NCBI GenBank assembly: GCA_040905365.1
Contig: JBBDRQ010000083.1
Coordinates: 1 to 64,000, forward strand
DNA from: JAHWKV01 sp040905365
GTDB lineage: Bacteria > Actinomycetota > CADDZG01 > JAHWKV01
Length of the DNA: 64,000 nucleotides
Direction: 5' to 3'
Below, piece by piece: positions 15,308-23,430 of the stretch. Position numbers and translations under genes: made by a program. The notes beneath the pieces are model-generated. The model did not search any database. It was not told where the DNA came from and worked only from the letters and a program-made list of their open reading frames with translations. Position 1 is the stretch's first letter, and each line of letters opens with the position of its first letter.

Positions 15308-16270
15308 ATGAATAGCTCCTGGGCCACTAGAGTCGTGCGCGCAACCGGCGCGGTGGTGCTTTGCGTGCTGGCCGTCGGCCCACTCCCCCAGGCCGGTGCG
15401 GCCGCGGTGTCCTCGGTGCAGGCCGAGCTGGACAAGGCGGCGGCCGAGTACAGCCGCCTGGAAACCGAGCTCGGGGAGACTCTGGACCGCAAGGCCCGCG
15501 TGGAACAGGAGCTGGACGAGGCGCAGCAGATCATCGCCGAGCGGGCGGATCAGATTCAGTTGCGAGCCGGCCACATCTACAAGAGCGGCGGGGTGTCCAC
15601 CTTCCTTTCGAGCATGCTGCTGTCCGAGAACCCGTCGGTGTTTTTTCGCCGCATGTATTTCATGGAGAGGCTGGGCCGAAGCGACCGCGAGCTCGTGGGT
15701 AGTCTGCAGGTGATGCAATCCCGTTCCGACGAGCTGCTCGAAGACCTGGACAGCACCATCGCCCGGCAGCGCGAGCTGGTAGCCAGCCAGCGCGAGAAGC
15801 GACGGGACCTGGAGTCCAGGCTCAAGGGGGCGAGGGGAGCGGCCAGGGTGAGCCGGATCCGGTCGTTCTCCGCTTTCAGCATCCCCATCGACGGAGCCAC
15901 TGCGTTTGCCGATACGTGGGGGGCTCCCCGTTCCGGGGGCCGGAGGCACCAAGGGACCGATGTGATGGCTTCGTGCGGAGCCCCGGTTGTCGCCGTTACC
16001 GATGGAGTTATCAGCCGCCTGCACTCAGGAGGCAACGGCGGGATCATGGCATATCTGAGGGCGGGCAACGGGGATGTGTTCTTCTACGCCCATCTGCAAA
16101 ATTACGCTCCGGGCATAAGCACAGGTAGCCGGGTGTCGGCCGGGCAACGGATCGGGTCCAACGGCAATACCGGCAACGCCCGCGGGGGGCCCTGCCACGT
16201 ACATTTCGAGTGGCACCCCGGCGGAGGGCGCCCGCGCAACCCTTACCCCCTGCTGGCCGCCGCGCGCTAG
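15308..16270 (+). CDS. M23 family metallopeptidase with coiled-coil N-terminus
   Basis: A 320-residue exported protein: signal peptide at 1-31 (VVLCVLAVGPL, then AGAAA), a long coiled coil at about 33-185 (QAELDKAAAEYSRLETELGE and so on), then an M23 LytM-like domain at about 205-315. Zinc ligands fit HQGTDVM (His and Asp) and HVHFEW (second His of HxH). The layout equals EnvC/NlpD-like or Mycobacterium RipA-adjacent wall hydrolases, in which the coiled coil restrains or localises the peptidase. With both His/Asp and HxH motifs it should be an active endopeptidase on peptidoglycan cross-bridges. A similar coiled coil precedes the RlpA-like protein at 34087. Confidence 0.9.
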   Translation: MNSSWATRVVRATGAVVLCVLAVGPLPQAGAAAVSSVQAELDKAAAEYSRLETELGETLDRKARVEQELDEAQQIIAERADQIQLRAGHIYKSGGVSTFLSSMLLSENPSVFFRRMYFMERLGRSDRELVGSLQVMQSRSDELLEDLDSTIARQRELVASQREKRRDLESRLKGARGAARVSRIRSFSAFSIPIDGATAFADTWGAPRSGGRRHQGTDVMASCGAPVVAVTDGVISRLHSGGNGGIMAYLRAGNGDVFFYAHLQNYAPGISTGSRVSAGQRIGSNGNTGNARGGPCHVHFEWHPGGGRPRNPYPLLAAAR

Positions 16271-16295
16271 TGGTAACGTGCACTAAGATCCTGGT

Positions 16296-16445
16296 GTGGA
16301 CGAGCTGGAAGCAGAAGAGTTGTTGGAGCACCTGGCTACGCAGCCCCTGCCCGAGCGCGCCGACGCTTTCGATAAGGTCATCGACGCCCTCGAGCTCGAT
16401 CTCGAAGCGACGGCCCATCCGGGTCGGGATGCCGCCGGCAGTTAG
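16296..16445 (+). CDS. Small conserved protein upstream of tlyA (49 aa)
   Basis: A GTG-started frame of 50 codons encodes a very acidic helical peptide (VDELEAEELLEHLATQPLPE, then RADAFDKVIDALELDLEATA) ending in TAG at 16445, 12 bases before tlyA. Mycobacteria carry a similarly small gene (Rv1693, about 58 residues) at exactly this place between the HAD phosphatase and tlyA, which supports a real gene. No function is known. No good ribosome site is seen. Confidence 0.6.
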   Translation: MDELEAEELLEHLATQPLPERADAFDKVIDALELDLEATAHPGRDAAGS

Positions 16446-16457
16446 GAGCCCCTCGCC

Positions 16458-17234
16458 TTGGCCTCCCGCCGCCGCCTGGACCGGGAATTGGTAGCGCGCG
16501 GCCTGGCTGCCGATCTAGAGCAGGCCCGTGAGGCCATACGCTCCAGGCGGGTGGTGATCGACGGCGCGCCCGGGCTCGCTGAGACGACCTTAGTTGCGGA
16601 CTCCAGCCACATCAGCATCAGCCGGGCCCGCCGCTTTGTCTCCCGCGGGGGTGACAAGCTGCGCGGCGCCCTGGATGACTTATGCCTGGATGTAACGGGT
16701 ATGCGCTGCCTGGATGCCGGAGCCGGTTCGGGGGGTTTTACAGACTGCCTGCTGCAGGCCGGCGCCGCACACGTGACGGCGGTCGACGTGGGGTACGGGC
16801 AGTTCGACTGGTCGCTGCGGACCTCCTCCAGAGTTGATTTGATGGAGCGGACCAACGTCCGCGCTCTGGCCGGACACGCTCACCGGTTCGACCTGATCGT
16901 GGCCGATTTGAGTTTTGTAACGCTGCGGTCCATGGCGCGTACCCTTGCCGCGTTGGCCGGCGGGTGCGCGATTTGCGTCTTGCTGGTCAAGCCGCAGTTC
17001 GAGGCGGCCGCCGGCCAAGTTGATCCGGGGGGAGTGGTGAGGGACCCCGGGGCGTGGCTGCAGGTACTGGAATCGGTAATCGAGGTACTCGCTGGCCAGG
17101 GTCTGGGTACCGTGGAGGTCGCGCCCTCACGGGTGAAGGGGGCGGGCGGTAACCAAGAGTTCTTCTTGATGGCTGTGCCCGGACACGAGGTCGAGGCGCG
17201 GGCCGCCGGGCGGGCGCTGGAGATGCTTGGGTGA
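16458..17234 (+). CDS. tlyA: TlyA family rRNA 2'-O-methyltransferase
   Basis: A 258-residue protein. Residues 1-60 form an S4 RNA-binding domain (RRLDRELVARGLAADLEQAR), and residues about 65-255 an FtsJ-like methyltransferase with the SAM loop LDAGAGSGGFTDCLLQ and the later acidic residues of VADLSFVTL. TlyA methylates 2'-OH of C1409 in 16S and C1920 in 23S rRNA, and its loss gives capreomycin resistance in mycobacteria. The TTG start at 16458 follows aggag by nine bases. Its end overlaps the nadK GTG by four bases. Confidence 0.93.
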   Translation: MASRRRLDRELVARGLAADLEQAREAIRSRRVVIDGAPGLAETTLVADSSHISISRARRFVSRGGDKLRGALDDLCLDVTGMRCLDAGAGSGGFTDCLLQAGAAHVTAVDVGYGQFDWSLRTSSRVDLMERTNVRALAGHAHRFDLIVADLSFVTLRSMARTLAALAGGCAICVLLVKPQFEAAAGQVDPGGVVRDPGAWLQVLESVIEVLAGQGLGTVEVAPSRVKGAGGNQEFFLMAVPGHEVEARAAGRALEMLG

Positions 17235-18037
17235 AAACCATCGGACTGGTGATCCACCCGACCAACCCAAAAGCGAAGGAGACCGCCGACCGAATACGGG
17301 AGGACGGCGCCCACCGCGGCCTGGACGTGGTGACGGTAGACTCCTCCACCGACCACCCTGATGCAATCCTGGCCCTGGGCGGCGACGGGACGTTGTTGAG
17401 GGCAGCGCAGGTTGCCTGGCGTTTGGATGTGCCGGTCCTGGGAGCCAATCTGGGCAATCTGGGTTTTTTGTCGACCGTGGACCCAGGCATGGTGGATGAC
17501 ATGGTGCAGGCGCTAATTACCGACATATACCGGGTCGAGCACCGGATGATGCTGCAGGCGACCGCGTTTCAGGGCGACGAGGAGCTGTACAGCTTCATGG
17601 CGTTGAACGAGGTGGTAGTGGAGCGGGACACGGTGGCCAGAGTCGTCACGGTCCGGGTGTCGGTTGGGCATGAGACTGTTGCCCGATACACCGCGGACGG
17701 ATTCATCGTCTCCACCCCGACGGGGTCCACCGCCTATTCGTTGTCGGCCGGAGGGCCCGTGGTCGCCCCCGACGTAGACGCAGTCGTGTTGACAGCGGTG
17801 TGTGCGCACACACCGCTGTGGCGCTCGATAGTCATCGGAGGGTCCCATACGGTGTTCCTGGAAACTCCGCAGGATTCGGTGGCGCTTTCCACCGACGGGC
17901 AGCACCTCGGCGATCTGCAGCCTGGAGGAGTCATCAAGGTGGAGGCCCATCCCCGTCCCCTCAAGCTGTTGACGGCGTACAAGTCCCATTTCTACGACAA
18001 GCTGCGGCAGCGCTTCCACGTCGAGCCCAACGATTAA
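17231..18037 (+). CDS. nadK: NAD kinase
   Basis: A 268-residue cytosolic enzyme that phosphorylates NAD to NADP. The GGDGT catalytic loop is at about 54-58 (LALGGDGTLLRAA), followed by NLGNLGFLS and the substrate-binding TPTGSTAYSLSAGGP near 162-176. Length is normal. Translation is coupled to tlyA by a four-base overlap (GTGA). In mycobacteria recN follows; here recN is absent and steA comes next after 36 bases. Confidence 0.95.
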   Translation: MKTIGLVIHPTNPKAKETADRIREDGAHRGLDVVTVDSSTDHPDAILALGGDGTLLRAAQVAWRLDVPVLGANLGNLGFLSTVDPGMVDDMVQALITDIYRVEHRMMLQATAFQGDEELYSFMALNEVVVERDTVARVVTVRVSVGHETVARYTADGFIVSTPTGSTAYSLSAGGPVVAPDVDAVVLTAVCAHTPLWRSIVIGGSHTVFLETPQDSVALSTDGQHLGDLQPGGVIKVEAHPRPLKLLTAYKSHFYDKLRQRFHVEPND

Positions 18038-18073
18038 GGATTCGCCCGGCGCGGCCCGGTTAGAATCGCAGGG

Positions 18074-19255
18074 ATGAAATTTGCCTCCCGGAAGACCTCC
18101 AAGACCCTGGTTCGGGGCGCCTTCGAAGGGCCTGCTCGCCTGGGGAAGCGAACCAAGGACCTGATAAAAACCTTGGAGCCCGGTGACGTCGCGGTTATCG
18201 ACCACCAGGACCTGGACCGGATCGCAGCCGAAGGGTTGGTCGAAAAGCAGGTCAAGGCCGTGCTCAACGCATCATCGTTCTGTACGGGCCGTTACCCCAA
18301 CCTGGGCGCCCTGATACTGGCGGGGGCCGGTATCCACATCGTGGAGAACGTCGGCGAGAAAGTGTTCGACGAGCTAGTCGAGGGCGAAACGGTGACGCTC
18401 TACCACGGAACTGTTCGCCGGGACGGGGAGCTGGTAGCCGAGGGCAACAGCGTAAGTCTCGCCGAGGCACAAGACCGGCTGGACGCCTGCAAAAGGAACA
18501 TATCGGCTGCCCTGGAAGACTTCGCCGAGAACACCCTGCAGTACATGGTCAACGAGCGGGAGTTTCTGCTTGAGGCCGTCCATTTGCCCCAAGTAAAGAC
18601 CGAGTTCGCCCACCGGCACGTGCTGCTCGTGGTGCGCGGCTACGGCTATAAGCAGGACTTGGCTTCTCTGCGCGGGTATATTCGCGACTTCCGCCCGGTA
18701 CTGGTGGCCGTCGACGGCGGCGCCGACGCACTGCTGGATCTGAAGCTGACCCCCCACGTCATAATCGGGGATTTCGACTCGGTCAGCACCAAAGCGCTCA
18801 AGTGCGGGGCCGAGCTGATCGTCCACGCCTTTGCCGACGGCGAAGCGCCGGGGGGTAAACGGTTGGATGCTCTGGGTCTTCAGTACAGCAAGTTTGAGGC
18901 GCCCGGGACCAGCGAGGACGTCGCAATGCTGCTGGCTAACGAAAAGGGCGCCGAGCTGATCGTAGCGGTCGGCGCACGGGTGAGTATGGTTGAGTTTATG
19001 GACAAAGGACGCAAGGGAATGGCTTCGACCTTCCTGGTGAGGCTGCGCGTCGGCCCTAAGCTCGTCGACGCCAAAGGGGTCAGCGAGTTGCACCGCAGCG
19101 GACCCAAGTGGTGGGAGCTGTTCGGTCTGGTAGCTGCCGCGCTGCTGACCATGTTGGTGGTGGTCGGCATCTCGCAGCCGATGCAACTGGTCTTGCAGGC
19201 TGCCTGGGATGCGATGAGCGACCTGGTGTTTTCGGTTCGGCAGGCGCTTCGTTGA
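18074..19255 (+). CDS. steA: SteA-like protein (thiamin pyrophosphokinase-like, cytokinetic)
   Basis: 393 residues. The middle part (about 195-300) resembles a thiamin pyrophosphokinase catalytic fold (LVAVDGGADALLDLKLTPHV, IIGDFDSVS), preceded by a conserved N-terminal domain (NASSFCTGRYPNLGALIL). One membrane helix lies near the C-terminus (LFGLVAAALLTMLVVVGI). The family includes Corynebacterium SteA and mycobacterial Rv1697, reported to act with SteB/MctB-like partners at the division septum. Its stop overlaps the TTG of the next gene, so SteA and the MctB-like protein are made together. Confidence 0.9.
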   Translation: MKFASRKTSKTLVRGAFEGPARLGKRTKDLIKTLEPGDVAVIDHQDLDRIAAEGLVEKQVKAVLNASSFCTGRYPNLGALILAGAGIHIVENVGEKVFDELVEGETVTLYHGTVRRDGELVAEGNSVSLAEAQDRLDACKRNISAALEDFAENTLQYMVNEREFLLEAVHLPQVKTEFAHRHVLLVVRGYGYKQDLASLRGYIRDFRPVLVAVDGGADALLDLKLTPHVIIGDFDSVSTKALKCGAELIVHAFADGEAPGGKRLDALGLQYSKFEAPGTSEDVAMLLANEKGAELIVAVGARVSMVEFMDKGRKGMASTFLVRLRVGPKLVDAKGVSELHRSGPKWWELFGLVAAALLTMLVVVGISQPMQLVLQAAWDAMSDLVFSVRQALR

Positions 19256-20151
19256 TCACGTTTCGCTATCACATAGTCTCGATAGTGGCCGTGTTCCTGG
19301 CCTTGTCGGTCGGCGTCTTGTTCGGGGCGACGTTTATCGACCAAAGCATCGTCGACGGTCTGGAGGCCACTCAAGAACGACTTGGAGATCGCAACGAGCA
19401 GCTTCGAAATCGCACTCTCGACCTGGAAGGCCGGAACGAGCAATTCCAAACCTTCGCGGGCGTCACGCGGGATGCCACCGTGCGCGGGGTGCTCGAAGGG
19501 CAGCCTGTGGTGACGATCAAATTTGACGGAACGTCCGACCAGGTTCTGGAGTCGCTAACCCGCACCCTGGACGCAGCCGGCGCCCGGCTGGATGGAACAC
19601 TAACCCTCACCGAGCAGCTGGATATGTCTGCGGACGAAACCCGGGAACGCTTGAGAGCGGCCCTGGATACCTCGATCGAAAACCCCGAGGCTTTGTCGGT
19701 TGAGCTGGCCCGCCACGTGGCCGAGGCCCTGGCCGGCATCAACCCTCAGGTGCTTCCGCGGCTGGCGGAGGCCGGCCTTATAAGAGGTAATGTCTCCCTG
19801 CCGGCACTTGCCGAGGATGCGCCCGCACAGGAGCCCGGCCCGGGTTTGCCGGCGGTGGTCGTGGTGGGCGGAGAGGTTTCGCCCACGTTCAACGCCCGGG
19901 TTATCGTCCCGGTTACCCGGGCGTTGGCCGAGCAGGATATCGTGACCGTGGTGGGGGTGCCGGGACGAACCGGGGCAACCTTACAAAGCTTGAGAAGCGG
20001 CGATCTGCGGGTCGTCACGGTCGACGGAATCGAGTTTGCGATGGGCCAGTCTCTGGTGGCTCTGGGGCTCAGGGGTGCGCTGGATGGACAGTTTGGAAGG
20101 TACGGAACAGGCGAGGGAGCCACCGCCGCGGTCCCCATTCCTGGTCCTTAG
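19252..20151 (+). CDS. mctB: Copper transporter / MctB-like (SteB) membrane protein
   Basis: With TTG 19252 the protein has 299 residues. One N-terminal membrane helix (FRYHIVSIVAVFLALSVGVL) is followed by an extracytoplasmic coiled coil (LEATQERLGDRNEQLRNRT) and an alpha/beta domain (AVVVVGGEVSP; VTVVGVPG). Rv1698 (MctB) is linked to copper resistance and an outer channel in M. tuberculosis, while corynebacterial SteB pairs with SteA in division. The gene order here fits the SteA-SteB reading at least as well. Four-base overlap with steA. Confidence 0.88.
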   Translation: MITFRYHIVSIVAVFLALSVGVLFGATFIDQSIVDGLEATQERLGDRNEQLRNRTLDLEGRNEQFQTFAGVTRDATVRGVLEGQPVVTIKFDGTSDQVLESLTRTLDAAGARLDGTLTLTEQLDMSADETRERLRAALDTSIENPEALSVELARHVAEALAGINPQVLPRLAEAGLIRGNVSLPALAEDAPAQEPGPGLPAVVVVGGEVSPTFNARVIVPVTRALAEQDIVTVVGVPGRTGATLQSLRSGDLRVVTVDGIEFAMGQSLVALGLRGALDGQFGRYGTGEGATAAVPIPGP

Positions 20152-20189
20152 TGCCGTGACCACCAACCTTCGGGGCGTTTGCAAAAGTT

Positions 20190-21362
20190 TCAAGGCAGCC
20201 TGACGTAGGTGGACTTTCCGCGCGGGTCTACTAGCAGGGCGCCGATTTGCTCCGCAGCGCGCTGCCAGCTCCATTCGGTCTGGGCCCAGGTGCGGGCTGC
20301 TTCGCCGAACCGCCGGCGGCGAGCCGGATCGCTTAGGAGGTCCACGGTGCGGCGTGCGATGTCACTTGGGTCGCGCGGGTCGACCACGTACCCGGTGATG
20401 CCGTGTCGCACCGTCTCGGGGGCGCCGCCGCTGCGCCCGACGATCACGGGGCAGCCGGTGGCCTGTGCTTCGAGGTAGACGATGCCGAGCGCTTCGGGTT
20501 CGATGCCCGCCCAGCGGGTTCGTGACGGGCCGACGAAGACGTCGGCGCTGTCGTACCAGGCGGGCATCTCGTCCCAGGGGACCTCGCCGATGAACCGCAC
20601 TTGGCGGTGCGCTCCCACCCGTTGCGCCAGCCGCTCGAGCTGAGCGCGCTGGGGTCCGGTTCCCACGACCAGCAGCAGTGCGTCAGGCACGGCGCGGGCG
20701 ATTGCCGGCATCGCGTGGATCAGCTGGTCCTGGCCCTTCCTCGCGACCAGGCGCGACGCGGAGAGCACCACCGGGCGGTCGGGAGCGATGCCCAGCCGCT
20801 CACGCAGGCGACTCCCGCCACAGCCGGGTCGAAAGAGGTCGGTGTCGGCGCCGGGCATCAGCGGATGCAACCGATGCCGGGCCGGCGCGGACAGCGCAGG
20901 CTCGAGGCGAGCTCGGCAGAACTCGGACACGTAGGTGAGCGCGTCGCAATCGTCGGCCACCCGACGAAGAGCTCGGCGTACGAGTGGGACCCCAGCCCAT
21001 CCGGGCTCGTGCCCGTGGGTGAGCGCAACCACGCGCTGGGCGCCTGCCTGCCGCAACCGAGCTGCAAGCAGTCCGAGCGGTGCAGCGGCGCCGAAGAGTA
21101 CGCGGTCGCAGTCGTGGTCGCGCAGTATCCGTTCTGCGAGCCGCGCCGTGGCCGGGGTCGGGAGGAGCATCGCCGCTCGATGGCGCACAACCGCGAAGTC
21201 CAGCGTTGCGTCGAAGGCCGCACCGCCAGGGGTCGAGCTGGTGAGCACCACGAGCTCGTCGGCGGGCAGCCGAGCGCACAGTGCGAATATGAACGTCTCG
21301 ATGCCGCCACAGCGCGGGGGGAAGTCGTTGGTGATAACCAGGATGCGACCCACCGATCTCAC
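20190..21362 (-). CDS. GT4 family glycosyltransferase (PimB-like)
   Basis: 390 residues from the GTG at 21362. The GT-B fold is visible: N-terminal ILVITNDFPPRCGGIETF (a glycine-rich start as in PimB/PimA-type mannosyltransferases), HGHEPGW and YVSEFCRARLEP, then a C-terminal nucleotide-sugar domain with LSASRLVARKGQDQLI, the EPEALGIVYLEAQATG signature and a GGAPETV loop. It is likely to transfer a hexose to a lipid or polysaccharide acceptor at the inner membrane face. Its start overlaps the stop of the flippase-like gene (GTGA). The pair runs against the surrounding operon and looks like an insertion within the steA-murJ block. Confidence 0.88.
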   Translation of the reverse strand: MRSVGRILVITNDFPPRCGGIETFIFALCARLPADELVVLTSSTPGGAAFDATLDFAVVRHRAAMLLPTPATARLAERILRDHDCDRVLFGAAAPLGLLAARLRQAGAQRVVALTHGHEPGWAGVPLVRRALRRVADDCDALTYVSEFCRARLEPALSAPARHRLHPLMPGADTDLFRPGCGGSRLRERLGIAPDRPVVLSASRLVARKGQDQLIHAMPAIARAVPDALLLVVGTGPQRAQLERLAQRVGAHRQVRFIGEVPWDEMPAWYDSADVFVGPSRTRWAGIEPEALGIVYLEAQATGCPVIVGRSGGAPETVRHGITGYVVDPRDPSDIARRTVDLLSDPARRRRFGEAARTWAQTEWSWQRAAEQIGALLVDPRGKSTYVRLP

Positions 21363-22582
21363 CTGGCCTTTCCGGCCGTATGGTCGACCGCGCCGACCCG
21401 GGCGGAGTCCGAAGCAGGCGCTCGGACCCCGGGCGCCGCCGAACGTTCGGTGGGCGAGTCGCCGGCTACCGGGGGGTTGCCGGACCGTCGATGTGCGAGG
21501 CGCAAGGAGCCGTAGGCCGCTGCGCCCAGCGGGATCGGCAACCAGAACTGGAGTAGCCGCCAGACGAGCACCGCCAGGACTGCGGTTCCCAGCGGCATGC
21601 CTCCGAACGCGACCAGAAGAGCGGGAAGCACCCCCTCGACGAGCCCGAGCCCTGCAGGCGTCACCGGCACCGTCGTGAGTACCTGGGCTATGCCGAAGGC
21701 GACGATCAGTTCGACTGGATGCGGCGTGATGTCGAACGCTCGGAGGACGACCCAAAGCGACGCTGCATCGAGCAGCCAGTTGGCGGCCGCCCAGCCGACG
21801 CCGCTGCGCAGCAGGTCGCGTCGCCGCGCGATCTCGTGGAGGCGATCGGCCACTCGATGCAAAGAGGCGGCTGCTGCGTCTCCGTCGACGAAGGGGATCC
21901 ACCGGACCACTCGCTCAGCGTGTGCTCGTCCTCGCAGCAGCAGGAACACCAGCGCAGCCGCGGCTGCCAGCAGCCCAGCACCGATGATCGCAGCGGCGGA
22001 GTAGACGGGCTGCACTCCGTTAACCGGGATCGACACGACGAGCGCCACCCAGACGATCACGTTCAGCACGATCGCTGAGCCGAGCCCGACCGATGCCAGC
22101 GAGAACCCCGCGGCCGCTCCATGCACGCCGGCCCGCGTGAGCAACCGGTAGCCGAGAGCGCTGCCGGCCGCGGTTCCCCCGGGGACCACGTGCGCAAGGG
22201 CCTTCGTGGCCAGTTGGATCCGCAGCAGCGTCACGAACGGAACCCGTGGCTCGGCGGGAAGGGAGACACGCGTGAGCAGGCTGTAGGCCACGAGCGACGC
22301 CAGTTGCAGCGTGAGCGCACCTGCGAGCAGCCACAGGTCGACGGTGGCGAGGACACCGGATGACTCCATGCCGCGCGCCAGCTGAGGTACCACGAACACG
22401 TAGAGGATTGCTCCCGTCGCCCCAACCAGCGCCATGGTCCGCAGACCGCGGGCCGACCGTCTCGGCGATGTTTCCGAGTCATCTCCATGGCCTGCCGGGC
22501 TCCACCGGAAGGCCCCGTTCGTCCTCCCGCGCCATCGGGGGCGGCTCCGGTGTATCGCCTCGCTGCTGTCGGGATCGCTCAT
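21359..22582 (-). CDS. Lysylphosphatidylglycerol synthase TM-region (flippase-like) protein
   Basis: 407 residues from ATG 22582, which has a gagg upstream; a start nine codons earlier is possible. After about 60 charged residues come 7-8 membrane helices (ALVGATGAILYVFVVPQLA; VDLWLLAGALTLQLASLV; VLTTVPVTPAGLGLVEGVLP). The VTPAGLGLVEG motif is the hallmark of the LPG synthase/UPF0104 membrane domain, found alone in proteins thought to move lipid-linked sugars, as well as in MprF. There is no MprF C-terminal domain. It overlaps the glycosyltransferase by four bases, which suggests a lipid-linked glycan pathway. Confidence 0.85.
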   Translation of the reverse strand: MSDPDSSEAIHRSRPRWRGRTNGAFRWSPAGHGDDSETSPRRSARGLRTMALVGATGAILYVFVVPQLARGMESSGVLATVDLWLLAGALTLQLASLVAYSLLTRVSLPAEPRVPFVTLLRIQLATKALAHVVPGGTAAGSALGYRLLTRAGVHGAAAGFSLASVGLGSAIVLNVIVWVALVVSIPVNGVQPVYSAAAIIGAGLLAAAAALVFLLLRGRAHAERVVRWIPFVDGDAAAASLHRVADRLHEIARRRDLLRSGVGWAAANWLLDAASLWVVLRAFDITPHPVELIVAFGIAQVLTTVPVTPAGLGLVEGVLPALLVAFGGMPLGTAVLAVLVWRLLQFWLPIPLGAAAYGSLRLAHRRSGNPPVAGDSPTERSAAPGVRAPASDSARVGAVDHTAGKAR

Positions 22583-22751
22583 GGCTTCATCCTCACACCT
22601 GCGGACCATGGAACTCTACAATACGCAAGATACGGCAGGACGGTATCCGCCCTCCTCGCGCTTTGCGCTCGGCGCGTCTGGACGCTCTCGGTACACATGC
22701 TATTTCTACGACAGACCACTAGTGGTCACGGCACTAGAAGGCTCGGGGAAC

Positions 22752-23315
22752 CTAGAAGGTCCCGTCCCGGCGCGGCCGGTCCCACCAGGGAACCCAGTTC
22801 TTCTTTTTGACGCGGATGGGTTCGGCCGCCTTGGTCTTGCGCCGCAGGTCCCGCTCAAGAAGGGTGAACCCGCGTACCCGGTCGGGAGGCGGCCGGTTGG
22901 GGGCTATGGGCACATTCGCGTAGATGCTGTCCGACTGGTCCTGTAGCGAGTCGAACTTCATCCCCCGGATGCCGCCTTCGTGCTGCAACTCCGGCGCCCA
23001 TATGCCGATGACCTCATCGCGGCGGTCCCATTCGGCGACGGGCACGTCTATGGTCGGCGCTCCCCGGTCCCACTCCAGGCACCAGGACAGCAGCTTGTCC
23101 TCCATGGCCAAGCCCCGGGCCACGTGTACGACCTCACCTTGATCGGTCACGCCGCGGGGGAAGTCGAAAAAGTTGGTCAAGGTCATATCTTGGCCGCCGA
23201 ACACGGCTCTGCCGCCGGGGCCGTAGCGCCAAACGCCGTTATCTTCGCGGTAAAAGCGGCCTTTGCCGCAGCTGGCAGTAATCTGGTTCCCTTCGTTTTG
23301 AGCGTTGGGACTCAA
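22752..23315 (-). CDS. Hypothetical protein (187 aa)
   Basis: I do not recognise this protein. It is soluble, rich in Asp, Arg, Trp and Pro, with patterns such as GGQDMTLTNFFDFPRGVT, EDKLLSWCLEWDRGAPTIDV, EVIGIWAPELQ and a basic tail KKKNWVPWWDRPRRDG. Two Trp-rich ends suggest a beta-rich fold. The TTG start at 23315 is uncertain. It lies between the inverted glycosyltransferase pair and the divergent murJ gene. The 169 bases to its left hold nothing recognisable. Confidence 0.55.
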   Translation of the reverse strand: MSPNAQNEGNQITASCGKGRFYREDNGVWRYGPGGRAVFGGQDMTLTNFFDFPRGVTDQGEVVHVARGLAMEDKLLSWCLEWDRGAPTIDVPVAEWDRRDEVIGIWAPELQHEGGIRGMKFDSLQDQSDSIYANVPIAPNRPPPDRVRGFTLLERDLRRKTKAAEPIRVKKKNWVPWWDRPRRDGTF

Positions 23316-23430
23316 CCTATCTGATGGTACGAAATAGTTGCTCTCGAACGAAACTCAAGCGGATTCCCGGCGGTACGACGACGGCTTCGCAAAGCGGGAC
23401 GTATAGGGTGCGGGATAGGGTTGGCCGAAC

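Noticed and set aside
20190..21902. Extended glycosyltransferase frame beginning at 21902
   Set aside because: The first 180 codons are the antisense-frame shadow of the overlapping flippase gene; similarity starts at GTG 21362.
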